Of a DNA stretch of 5,065 nt, positions 1 through 5,065 are shown piece after piece. The DNA comes from an uncultured bacterium (lineage in GTDB: Bacteria; Actinomycetota; Coriobacteriia; Coriobacteriales; Atopobiaceae). The notes beneath the pieces were generated by a model, which saw nothing but the letters and a program-made list of their open reading frames with translations, was not told the origin of the DNA and did not search any database. Location: positions 1-5,065 of the forward strand of contig CAJMLD010000126.1 in assembly GCA_905214175.1 (NCBI GenBank). Direction: 5' to 3'. The translations under genes were made by a program, and so were the position numbers. The number at the start of each line of letters is the position of its first letter. The first letter of the stretch is position 1.

Positions 1-1
1 G

Positions 2-205
2 CCCACGGGTAACCTCGACCCGGCGATCTCGCTGGGCATCATGAAGCTGCTCGACCGTATTAACCGCGAGGGCACGACCGTGGTCATGGCCACCCACGAC
101 CGCGAGATGGTCGACTCCATGCGTAAGCGCGTCATCGCGCTGGAGGCCGGCCACGTTGTCCGCGACCAGGAGAGGGGAGGCTACGGCTACTATGGTGCCC
201 TCTAA
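2..205 (+). CDS. ftsE: Cell division ATP-binding protein FtsE (3' end only)
   Basis: The last 67 residues of an ABC-transporter ATPase are present; the 5' part lies outside the window. The fragment begins with PTGNLDP, the D-loop just after the Walker B aspartate-glutamate. The switch histidine follows in VVMATHD (fragment residue 32), and the end RDQERGGYGYYGAL resembles the RDxERGxY tail of Gram-positive FtsE proteins. PTGNLDP is typical of the FtsE/LolD/MacB group, and the FtsX gene immediately downstream settles the identity. FtsE hydrolyses ATP at the inner face of the membrane and, through FtsX, is known to control peptidoglycan hydrolases at the division site. The Walker A and signature motifs cannot be checked here. 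The stop codon lies inside ftsX, so the two are probably translationally coupled. Confidence 0.93.
   Translation, partial: PTGNLDPAISLGIMKLLDRINREGTTVVMATHDREMVDSMRKRVIALEAGHVVRDQERGGYGYYGAL
176..180 (+). promoter_or_regulatory. Ribosome binding site of ftsX
   Basis: GGAGG lies inside the end of ftsE, 11 nt before the ATG at 192, within the purine tract AGGAGAGGGGAGG. The spacing is slightly long, but the site supports ATG 192 over the in-frame TTG at 156, which would only add 12 residues (MSATRRGEATAT) ahead of the conserved start. Confidence 0.6.
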
Positions 206-1118
206 CTTCACCTACTCGCTGCGCGAGGCAGGCCATCACTTTCGCAGGAACTGGTCTACGGTGCTTGGCGCAATTGTGACCATTTTCCTTTCGCTTTTTA
301 TCATCGGCGCATTTGTCCTTGCGTCTAACGTGCTTGGCAACATGGTGGGCAGCGTCGAGGACAAGGTGACCATCCAGGCCTTCCTCGCCGATGATGCCGA
401 CCAGGCCACCGTCGATCAGCTCCAGTCCGAGATCGAGGGCTGGGACAACGTCGAGTCTGTCACGTATCACAGCAAGGACGAGAACCTCGAGCAGTACCGC
501 ACCTCGATGTCTCAGAGAAACGCCTCCGACGCCGTGGCGGCGCTTGACGGCCAGAACCCCATCCCGGCTTCGCTCGTGATTAAGCTCACCGACCCCCAGC
601 AGGTCGAGGGCACAGCCGAGAAGCTCATCGCCGACGAGACCTTTAAGTCCGTCTGTGACACGCCTGAGAATCCGTCGAGCGACGTCCAGTACGGCCGCGA
701 CACCGTCGAGAAGCTCTTCTCGGTCACCAATATCGTCCGCGTTGCCGCCATCGTCCTCGTGGTGCTCCTGATCTTCGTGGCGTTTGTGTTCATCAACAAC
801 ACCATTCGCCTCGCCATCACCGCGCGCCGCAGGGAGATTGCCATCATGCGCCTGGTGGGCGCGTCGAATGGCTTCATACGCGGGCCGTTTATCATGGAGG
901 GCACGCTAGAGTCGCTTATCGGCGCGGGGCTTGCCATCGTCGCGCTCGCGGCCGGTATGAGCTACGTGATGCCCAGGCTCGAGAACAGCCTGAAGTTCCT
1001 CTCGTTCTACGTGTCGCCTCAGGCGCTCTGGGCCACCTATGGCGGTCTCTTGGTTCTGGGCGTCCTCATCGGTCTCTTCAGCTCTGCCATCGCCATGAGG
1101 CGCTACCTCAAGGTCTAG
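192..1118 (+). CDS. ftsX: Cell division protein FtsX (ABC transporter permease-like)
   Basis: This 308-residue membrane protein is the partner of FtsE and has the usual FtsX length. A short cytoplasmic N-terminus leads into TM1 (about residues 24-46). An extracellular domain of about 130 residues (48-180) follows, then TM2 (about 183-203), TM3 (about 238-260) and TM4 (about 281-301). The conserved cytoplasmic segment after TM2 is visible as NNTIRLAITARRREIAIMRL (202-221) followed by VGAS, a family hallmark. In this family the extracellular loop passes the ATPase signal to cell-wall hydrolases; I infer the same here. The loop has one cysteine (Cys155), so no disulfide is possible within it. 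The ATG at 192 is preferred because it gives the standard MVPSNFTYSLREA start and has a GGAGG upstream; it overlaps the ftsE stop by 14 nt. No peptidoglycan hydrolase gene follows; a terminator-like hairpin comes next. Confidence 0.95.
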   Translation: MVPSNFTYSLREAGHHFRRNWSTVLGAIVTIFLSLFIIGAFVLASNVLGNMVGSVEDKVTIQAFLADDADQATVDQLQSEIEGWDNVESVTYHSKDENLEQYRTSMSQRNASDAVAALDGQNPIPASLVIKLTDPQQVEGTAEKLIADETFKSVCDTPENPSSDVQYGRDTVEKLFSVTNIVRVAAIVLVVLLIFVAFVFINNTIRLAITARRREIAIMRLVGASNGFIRGPFIMEGTLESLIGAGLAIVALAAGMSYVMPRLENSLKFLSFYVSPQALWATYGGLLVLGVLIGLFSSAIAMRRYLKV

Positions 1119-1146
1119 GCCGAGCACACAAGACTTGCTGGTAGAA

Positions 1147-1183
1147 GGGGCGGTGCGGTTTGTTCGCGCCGCCCCGATTTTCT
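1147..1183 (+). terminator. Intrinsic terminator after ftsX, adjoining the rnr ribosome binding site
   Basis: An 11-bp stem is formed by 1147-1157 (GGGGCGGTGCG) and 1165-1175 (CGCGCCGCCCC), with one G-U pair and a 7-nt loop (GTTTGTT). After a two-base GA spacer comes TTTTCT (1178-1183). This is the form of a rho-independent terminator and lies 28 nt past the ftsX stop. There is no A-tract on the left side, so it looks one-directional. The T-run ends one base before the rnr Shine-Dalgarno sequence, which leaves no room for a promoter between them. It may therefore act as an attenuator or a partial terminator. Confidence 0.72.
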
Positions 1184-1184
1184 C

Positions 1185-1191
1185 AAGGAGG
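1185..1191 (+). promoter_or_regulatory. Ribosome binding site of rnr
   Basis: AAGGAGG is a near-perfect anti-16S match, with a short spacing of 4 nt to the ATG at 1196. It decides the start against the in-frame TTG at 1160, which falls inside the terminator loop and has no such site. The ATG at 1262 would delete the Arg/Gly-rich leader and lacks a comparable site. Confidence 0.8.
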
Positions 1192-1195
1192 GCTT

Positions 1196-3247
1196 ATGGG
1201 CAGAAGGCGTCCTGGCGCTCGTCGCGGTGGTGGGCATCGGCGTGGGGGCGGGAAGGCGGCCATGCGTCGTTCGCCTACGCTTGCGGGAACGTTGCGCGTG
1301 ACAAGGCCCGGCGTGGCTACGGTCGAGACGCCCGAGGGCAGCTTTCGCGTTGCTCGCCGCGGCCTGCGCGAGGCCATGAACGGCGACGAGGTAACGGTCT
1401 CGGTCTTTCCCGCCCGCGGTGGCGAGAAGGTCGCGCTGGTGCAGGGGGTAATCACCCGCGCACAGTCGACCTTCCTCGGCTGCTTTGAGCAGGCGGGCCC
1501 GCTTGGTGCCGTTGTGCCGCTCGACGCACGCCTTGGCCGCGACTTCTTTGTGGTTCCCGAGGACGACTCGCCTGCGCGTCTTGGCGTGGGCGAGGGCGAT
1601 GTGGTGGTTGCCCGTATCGCCGAGTACCCCACTCGCAACAGTGCCGCCGTGGTTACTGTGGAGCGTCGCGTTGGCTCCTCGGACGAGCTCGACCTCAACA
1701 TCGAGTCCGTCATCGCCTCCTATGGGCTGGCCACGGAGTTTCCGCCTGCGGCGCTCGCGCAGGCGGAGCACATCCAGGCTGGCGTCGAAGAAGCCCTCGA
1801 GCACGACCATGCCCGTCGCGACCTGCGCTCCCTTCGCTGCATGACCATCGACCCCACTGACGCACGCGACTTCGATGACGCGGTCTTTGCCGGGCGCCTG
1901 CCGGGCGGCGGCTTCGAGCTTTGGGTCCACATCGCAGACGTCACGCACTACGTGGGCTGGGACAGTCCCATCGACAACGAGGCAAAGCGCCGCACCTGCT
2001 CGGCCTATCTGGCCGACCGCGTGCTGCCTATGCTCCCCGAGCGTCTTTGCAACGACGTGTGTTCCTTAAGGCCACATGAGGACCGCCTTGCCATGAGCGT
2101 GCGCATGGTGCTTGACGCTGCGGGTAACCTCACCTCGGCCGAGGCGATGACCTCGGCAATTCGCTCGACTGCCCGCCTGGACTACGACACTGTCGACGCG
2201 CTGCTTCTCGGGCGCGTGGGTGCCGACGCGCTGCAGGACGACCCCGTGGAGGCGCACGCGCTGGAGGAGGCTCTTCGCACGCTCGACCAGATCCGGGGGC
2301 TCCGCGAGCACATACGCGAGGAGCGCGGATCGATCGACTTCGACACCGTAGAGCCCAAGGTAACGCTCGACGAGGAGGGCCATCCTACGGGCGTGACCGT
2401 GCGTACGCGTACCCGCGCGACGGGCCTGGTGGAGGAGGCGATGCTTCTCGCCAATGAGTCCGTGGCGCGCATGCTTGCGGATCGCGAGGTTCCCTGCGCC
2501 TACCGCGTGCACGAGCGTCCGTCGCCGGACGACCTGCGCGCCACGGTGCGCCCCCTCATGGAGTTGGGGCTTATTGAGGGGAACACCCAGCGGGATGCCC
2601 TTGTCGCAGGCGAGCCGGAGGCAATCAACGCCGTTCTTGATGCTGCCCGCGGTACCTCCGGTGAGTTTCTGGCCAGCGCGCTCTTGCTTCGTGCGCAGAA
2701 GCGGGCAGTGTACCTGCCCACAAATCAGGGACACTATGCGTTGGGTGCGCATGCGTACTGCCACTTCACCTCGCCCATCAGGCGCTATCCGGACGAGCTG
2801 GTGCACCGTGCGCTCAAGGCGCTTCTCGCCGGAACGCTTGGCAGCAGGGAGCAGGAGCAGATTGCGACACAGCTGCCGCAGCTCTGCGCCACGTGCTCGC
2901 AGATGGAGCGCGCCGCGGACGGCGCCGCCCGGGCGAGCCAGCACATCAAGATGGCAGAGCTCTACGCGGACCGTGTAGGCGAGGCCTTCTCCGGTGTGGT
3001 GTGCGGCTGCGAGCGCTTTGGGCTTTTCGTCATGCTCGACGACACCTGTGCCGAGGGACTGCTGCCCGCGCGCGCCCTTGGCGGCGAGTGGCTCGAGTAC
3101 GACGAGGACCGTATGACCCTCACCGGCGAGGAGTCTGGCCGCGTGTGGGGGTTGGGTACGCGCGTGCGCGTCGTGGTGACCCAGACCGACATTCCGCGTG
3201 GAAGGATAGACTTCGCGCTCGCGGACCCGCGTGACGCCGCGCGATAA
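1196..3247 (+). CDS. rnr: Ribonuclease R (RNase II/R family 3'-5' exoribonuclease)
   Basis: This 683-residue processive 3'-5' exoribonuclease degrades RNA to nucleoside monophosphates; family members act in mRNA decay, rRNA quality control and removal of mRNA from rescued ribosomes. An Arg/Gly-rich leader (residues 2-25, nine Arg) precedes two OB-fold cold-shock regions (about 27-80 and 82-150). The RNB catalytic domain (about 206-546) carries MTIDPTDARDFDDA with metal-binding Asp219, Asp225, Asp227 and Asp228, in the same spacing as E. coli RNase II D201/D207/D209/D210. The family block RVLPMLPERLCNDVCSLRP lies at 275-293, and HFTSPIRRYPDELVHR (523-538) holds catalytic Arg529. An S1 domain spans about 595-675, followed by only eight residues. 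E. coli RNase R is 813 residues, with an N-terminal helix-turn-helix and a Lys-rich tail that are both missing here; E. coli RNase II is 644. The RNase R name is favoured from Gram-positive context, but RNase II cannot be excluded. Confidence 0.93.
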   Translation: MGRRRPGARRGGGHRRGGGKAAMRRSPTLAGTLRVTRPGVATVETPEGSFRVARRGLREAMNGDEVTVSVFPARGGEKVALVQGVITRAQSTFLGCFEQAGPLGAVVPLDARLGRDFFVVPEDDSPARLGVGEGDVVVARIAEYPTRNSAAVVTVERRVGSSDELDLNIESVIASYGLATEFPPAALAQAEHIQAGVEEALEHDHARRDLRSLRCMTIDPTDARDFDDAVFAGRLPGGGFELWVHIADVTHYVGWDSPIDNEAKRRTCSAYLADRVLPMLPERLCNDVCSLRPHEDRLAMSVRMVLDAAGNLTSAEAMTSAIRSTARLDYDTVDALLLGRVGADALQDDPVEAHALEEALRTLDQIRGLREHIREERGSIDFDTVEPKVTLDEEGHPTGVTVRTRTRATGLVEEAMLLANESVARMLADREVPCAYRVHERPSPDDLRATVRPLMELGLIEGNTQRDALVAGEPEAINAVLDAARGTSGEFLASALLLRAQKRAVYLPTNQGHYALGAHAYCHFTSPIRRYPDELVHRALKALLAGTLGSREQEQIATQLPQLCATCSQMERAADGAARASQHIKMAELYADRVGEAFSGVVCGCERFGLFVMLDDTCAEGLLPARALGGEWLEYDEDRMTLTGEESGRVWGLGTRVRVVVTQTDIPRGRIDFALADPRDAAR

Positions 3248-3294
3248 TGGGAAGACTAACGAGCAGTGTATACCGCGCATATCGCGTGTGAGTT

Positions 3295-3310
3295 TGGCCC
3301 CAAGGGGCCA
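3295..3310. repeat. Perfect 16-nt inverted repeat in the rnr/TPR-gene gap
   Basis: TGGCCCC-AA-GGGGCCA is a perfect inverted repeat with a two-base centre; as RNA it would fold as a 6-bp stem with a CAAG tetraloop. It ends two bases before the ribosome binding site of the TPR gene. No T-run follows, so it is not a classical terminator. It could be an operator, an RNA processing or stability element, or chance in GC-rich DNA. The rest of the 75-nt gap (3248-3322) shows only a small 4-bp CGCG/CGCG hairpin at 3274-3286 and no convincing promoter. Confidence 0.4.
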
Positions 3311-3311
3311 G

Positions 3312-3316
3312 GGGAG
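3312..3316 (+). promoter_or_regulatory. Ribosome binding site of the TPR-protein gene
   Basis: GGGAG, inside the purine run GGGGAGAGGG, sits 6 nt before the ATG at 3323. This supports that start over the in-frame GTG at 3266, which has no Shine-Dalgarno sequence and would add 19 residues translated across the inverted repeat. Confidence 0.7.
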
Positions 3317-3322
3317 AGGGAC

Positions 3323-4270
3323 ATGGACCAGGAGCAGAGCCAGAGCACGCTGACAGACAGCCTCGAGCAGGCGGAGGGGCTCATCCTGCAAGGGCAGGAC
3401 GATGCGGCGCGGGAACTTCTCGCCCGTCTTGCCGAAGACGCTGAGGAGTACGTTGACCGCAACTGCACGGCCACCGAGAGCGACCAGTGGTTCAGCTTCC
3501 CCACGCTCTTCGACCGCCTGTGCTATCGCCGCGTTGAGCGCGACCCGCGTACGTTGCATGACGTGGGCGAGCCGCTTGACCGGCTGTACGCAGACCTCGC
3601 CCTTGCGTGCGTTCGCACCGGCGACTACAACGCGGGCGTTGAGGCGCTCAAGCAGGCCGTGCGCTGGAACCCCATGAACTGTGGCTATCGCCTTGACCTG
3701 GCAGACCTCTACCGCACCAACGGCGACATGCAGGAGTACCTGGCGCTCACCTACAGCTGCTTCGAGCGTGCGAGCGAAGCGCGCCATCTTGCCCGTGCCT
3801 TTCTCAATTTTGCTGGCTACTTCGAAGCGCAGGACAAGCCGCGCACCGCAGCCGCCGCGCTCCGTGCGGCCAGGCGCCTTGAGGTGAAGGACTCGGCTCT
3901 TGAGGCCGCGCTCGACCAGGCCGCCGGTACGGAGCGCGACCCGGATGGCGTGACGGACAAGGAGACCGCAGACCTTCTCGCCGAGGAGGGGCTGCCCGAT
4001 GGCGCAAACGCCGAGGTCGCTATCTGCCTACTCATGTGCGCCCAGGACGCTGCCGCCGCCGGGGAGCGCGACGTGGCTACCAATCTCACGCTGCGCGCCC
4101 GTGACCTGGTGGGCGAGCCTGCGGCAATGACGCTATTGCAGCTCATCCGGGACACTGATGCCGAGATGGCTCAGGAGGCCGCGGCGAGAGATTCCGCCGA
4201 TAAGAGCTCCACTGGCGACCCAAGCGATCCGCAGGCCAACGGAGGTGCGGGCGATGCCCAAGCCAACTAA
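3323..4270 (+). CDS. TPR-like cytoplasmic protein of unknown function
   Basis: This 315-residue acidic protein has no signal peptide or membrane segment. Residues 86-119 fit the 34-residue TPR pattern well: Ala at 8, Gly at 15 (Gly100), Tyr at 17 (Tyr102), Leu at 24, Ala at 27 (Ala112), Pro at 32 (Pro117). Weaker copies follow at 120-153 (LADLYRTNGDMQEYL) and about 157-190. Helix-rich segments flank them (about 10-45 and 228-288). The tail from about 290 is low-complexity in Asp, Ser, Gly, Asn and Ala, and looks disordered. TPR arrays generally mediate protein-protein contacts; the partner is not visible here. The gene sits 75 nt after rnr and overlaps smpB by 17 nt, so co-expression with smpB is likely. 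A role linked to RNA decay or ribosome rescue is inferred from position alone. I recognise no named family beyond the TPR fold. Confidence 0.85.
   Translation: MDQEQSQSTLTDSLEQAEGLILQGQDDAARELLARLAEDAEEYVDRNCTATESDQWFSFPTLFDRLCYRRVERDPRTLHDVGEPLDRLYADLALACVRTGDYNAGVEALKQAVRWNPMNCGYRLDLADLYRTNGDMQEYLALTYSCFERASEARHLARAFLNFAGYFEAQDKPRTAAAALRAARRLEVKDSALEAALDQAAGTERDPDGVTDKETADLLAEEGLPDGANAEVAICLLMCAQDAAAAGERDVATNLTLRARDLVGEPAAMTLLQLIRDTDAEMAQEAAARDSADKSSTGDPSDPQANGGAGDAQAN
4241..4245 (+). promoter_or_regulatory. Ribosome binding site of smpB
   Basis: GGAGG lies within the final codons of the TPR gene, 8 nt before the ATG at 4254. It fixes the smpB start at the conserved MPKPTKREKK sequence. 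The longer in-frame reading from 4158 adds 32 residues that resemble no SmpB and are simply the TPR gene read in another frame. Confidence 0.8.
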
Positions 4271-4730
4271 GCGCGAGAAGAAGACCATTGCGCGCAACCG
4301 CGCGGCCCGTCACGAGTACTTTGTGGACGAGACCTTCGAGGCGGGCGTTGAGCTCACCGGCACCGAGGTCAAGAGCCTGCGTGAGCGTGCGTCGCAGATC
4401 ACAGACGCCTTCTGCCTTGTCCGCGGGGGAGAGGTGTGGCTGCATGGCGTACACATCCACCCCTACTCCAACGGCGGCGTGTGGAATGTGGACCCCGACA
4501 GGAAGCGGCGGCTCCTGCTCCACCGTCACCAGATCGACTACCTTGACGGCAAGCTCCGAACCAAGGGCATGGCGCTCATCCCGCTGGAACTCTACTTTGA
4601 CGAGCACAACCGCGTGAAGCTCTGCATTGGCCTGTGCCGCGGCAAGAAGCTCTACGACAAGCGCGACGACATGGCCCGCCGTGATACCGACCGCGAAATT
4701 CAGCGCGCGCTCAAGGAGAGGAGCCGCTAG
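4254..4730 (+). CDS. smpB: SsrA (tmRNA)-binding protein SmpB
   Basis: This 158-residue protein has the normal SmpB length (about 150-165). SmpB binds tmRNA and brings it to stalled ribosomes, so that the unfinished peptide is tagged and the broken mRNA is released for decay. Family motifs run throughout: NRAARHEYFVDETFEAG (15-31) with His20 in the tmRNA-contact segment, LTGTEVKSLR (34-43), the RKRRLLLHRHQID block (83-95), VKLCIGLCRGKKLYDKRDD (121-139), and a basic C-terminal tail ending RALKERSR, which in the family reaches into the decoding centre and A-site channel. One oddity is RERASQITD at 43-51, where the usual Gly-Lys pair after SLRx (SLRAGKANISD in E. coli) is Arg45-Ala46. The start overlaps the TPR gene by 17 nt. 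The tmRNA gene (ssrA), often near smpB, is not seen in the window. Confidence 0.97.
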   Translation: MPKPTKREKKTIARNRAARHEYFVDETFEAGVELTGTEVKSLRERASQITDAFCLVRGGEVWLHGVHIHPYSNGGVWNVDPDRKRRLLLHRHQIDYLDGKLRTKGMALIPLELYFDEHNRVKLCIGLCRGKKLYDKRDDMARRDTDREIQRALKERSR

Positions 4731-4776
4731 GTAGCGTTGCTGGGCGATAAGATGGGAACGTCTGGTCCGCAAGGTT

Positions 4777-4787
4777 GAGGAGAGGAG
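4777..4787 (+). promoter_or_regulatory. Ribosome binding region of the flavin reductase-like gene
   Basis: The purine run GAGGAGAGGAG offers two GGAG cores, 9 nt (4779-4782) and 4 nt (4784-4787) before the ATG at 4792. The rest of the 61-nt gap after smpB (4731-4791) shows no terminator hairpin and no clear promoter, so read-through from smpB is plausible. Confidence 0.6.
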
Positions 4788-4791
4788 ACCC

Positions 4792-5065
4792 ATGGACGCA
4801 AAGGCGCTGTTCAGTTTCTCGTACGGGCTCTATGTGGTGTCGGCCAACGACGGCGAGAACGTTGGCGCGTGTCTCATCAATACCGCGCTGCAGGTGACGA
4901 GCAGCCCGCTGCAGGTGGCCGTCACGCTCAACAAGGAAAACCACACCACCAAGGTCGTGGAGGCGGCGGAGCACTTCACCCTCACGGTGGTCTCCAAGAC
5001 CGCTGACATGCCGTTCATTGGGCGCTTTGGCTTCAAGAGCTCGGCGGACATCGACAAGTTCGAGG
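4792..5065 (+). CDS. Flavin reductase-like domain protein (5' end; FMN-binding split barrel)
   Basis: The first 91 residues are present and the gene runs off the right edge. The sequence opens MDAKALFSFSYGLYVVSA, continues with NTALQVTSSPLQVAV and LNKENHTT, then FTLTVVSKTADM and FIGRFGFKSSADIDKF. This pattern matches the flavin reductase-like FMN-binding family, especially the N-terminal domain of high-molecular-weight rubredoxin (Hrb) and related NAD(P)H:flavin oxidoreductases of anaerobes. In those proteins the domain binds FMN and passes electrons on, often through a C-terminal rubredoxin to a diiron flavoprotein in oxygen or NO detoxification. Whether this copy has a rubredoxin domain cannot be seen. 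No signal peptide is present, so it is cytoplasmic. It follows smpB by 61 nt on the same strand, with no obvious functional link to the genes upstream. Confidence 0.85.
   Translation, partial: MDAKALFSFSYGLYVVSANDGENVGACLINTALQVTSSPLQVAVTLNKENHTTKVVEAAEHFTLTVVSKTADMPFIGRFGFKSSADIDKFE

Noticed and set aside
1135..1163. TTGCTG (1135-1140) as a -35 element for rnr
   Set aside because: The matching -10 position falls in the terminator loop (GTTTGT) and does not resemble TATAAT.
1115..1948. 277-codon open frame on the minus strand opposite the 5' part of rnr
   Set aside because: It is antisense to a well-supported RNase R and its translation looks like compositional noise without a domain pattern.
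2703..2719. Hairpin GGGCAG/CTGCCC with a 5-nt loop
   Set aside because: It is inside the RNase R catalytic domain coding sequence, is short, has no T-run, and is expected by chance at this GC content.
3243..3274. Possible -10 elements GATAAT (3243-3248) and TATACC (3269-3274) after rnr
   Set aside because: No -35-like sequence lies 16-18 bp upstream of either, and GATAAT overlaps the rnr stop codon. Not strong enough to call a promoter.
2066..3787. 573-codon open frame on the minus strand across rnr and the TPR gene
   Set aside because: It lies opposite two clearly real genes, crosses their gap, and its translation is rich in Arg, Ala, Val, Leu and His with no recognisable motif. GC-rich genes commonly leave the opposite strand open, and no ribosome binding site or promoter supports it.
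4737..4765. TTGCTG at 4737-4742 plus a TAAGAT-like -10 as a promoter for the flavin reductase-like gene
   Set aside because: The two elements are not correctly spaced, and the sequence 17 bp after TTGCTG is GTCTGG.
4731..4791. tmRNA (ssrA) gene next to smpB
   Set aside because: The 61-nt gap is far too short and shows no tRNA-like ends; the next gene begins at 4792.
4143..4793. 216-codon open frame on the minus strand opposite smpB
   Set aside because: It fully covers smpB in antisense and has no motif of its own; it is explained by base composition.

Overview
The window is high-GC DNA (well above 60% by eye) in which all genes lie on the plus strand. It suggests a high-GC Gram-positive, most likely an actinobacterium of the class Coriobacteriia (Olsenella/Atopobiaceae-like). 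This is an inference from base composition, the ftsE-ftsX...smpB neighbourhood, and the anaerobe-type flavin reductase at the right edge. No gene by itself proves the taxon.

Layout: (1) 2-205 is the C-terminal end of ftsE, the ATPase of the FtsEX divisome transporter. (2) 192-1118 is ftsX, its membrane partner, overlapping ftsE by 14 nt. (3) 1147-1183 is a strong hairpin followed by a T-rich stretch, read as an intrinsic terminator that closes ftsEX and sits directly against the Shine-Dalgarno sequence of the next gene. (4) 1196-3247 is rnr, a 683-residue RNase R/RNase II family exoribonuclease with all catalytic aspartates, an Arg/Gly-rich N-terminus and almost no C-terminal tail. (5) 3323-4270 encodes a cytoplasmic TPR-like protein of unknown function. 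(6) 4254-4730 is smpB, the tmRNA-binding protein of trans-translation, overlapping the TPR gene by 17 nt. (7) 4792 to the window end is the start of a flavin reductase-like (FMN-binding split-barrel) gene.

Two functional blocks can be seen. The first is cell division and cell-wall hydrolase control (ftsEX). The second is RNA quality control and ribosome rescue (rnr and smpB), with an uncharacterised TPR gene between them. RNase R and SmpB are known to work together in trans-translation in other bacteria, so the TPR protein is the best candidate here for an undescribed accessory factor, although its position is the only evidence. No RNA genes, mobile elements, CRISPR arrays or ssrA (tmRNA) gene were seen. 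There is no gene-free stretch longer than about 80 nt. The region looks like core chromosome, not an accessory island.
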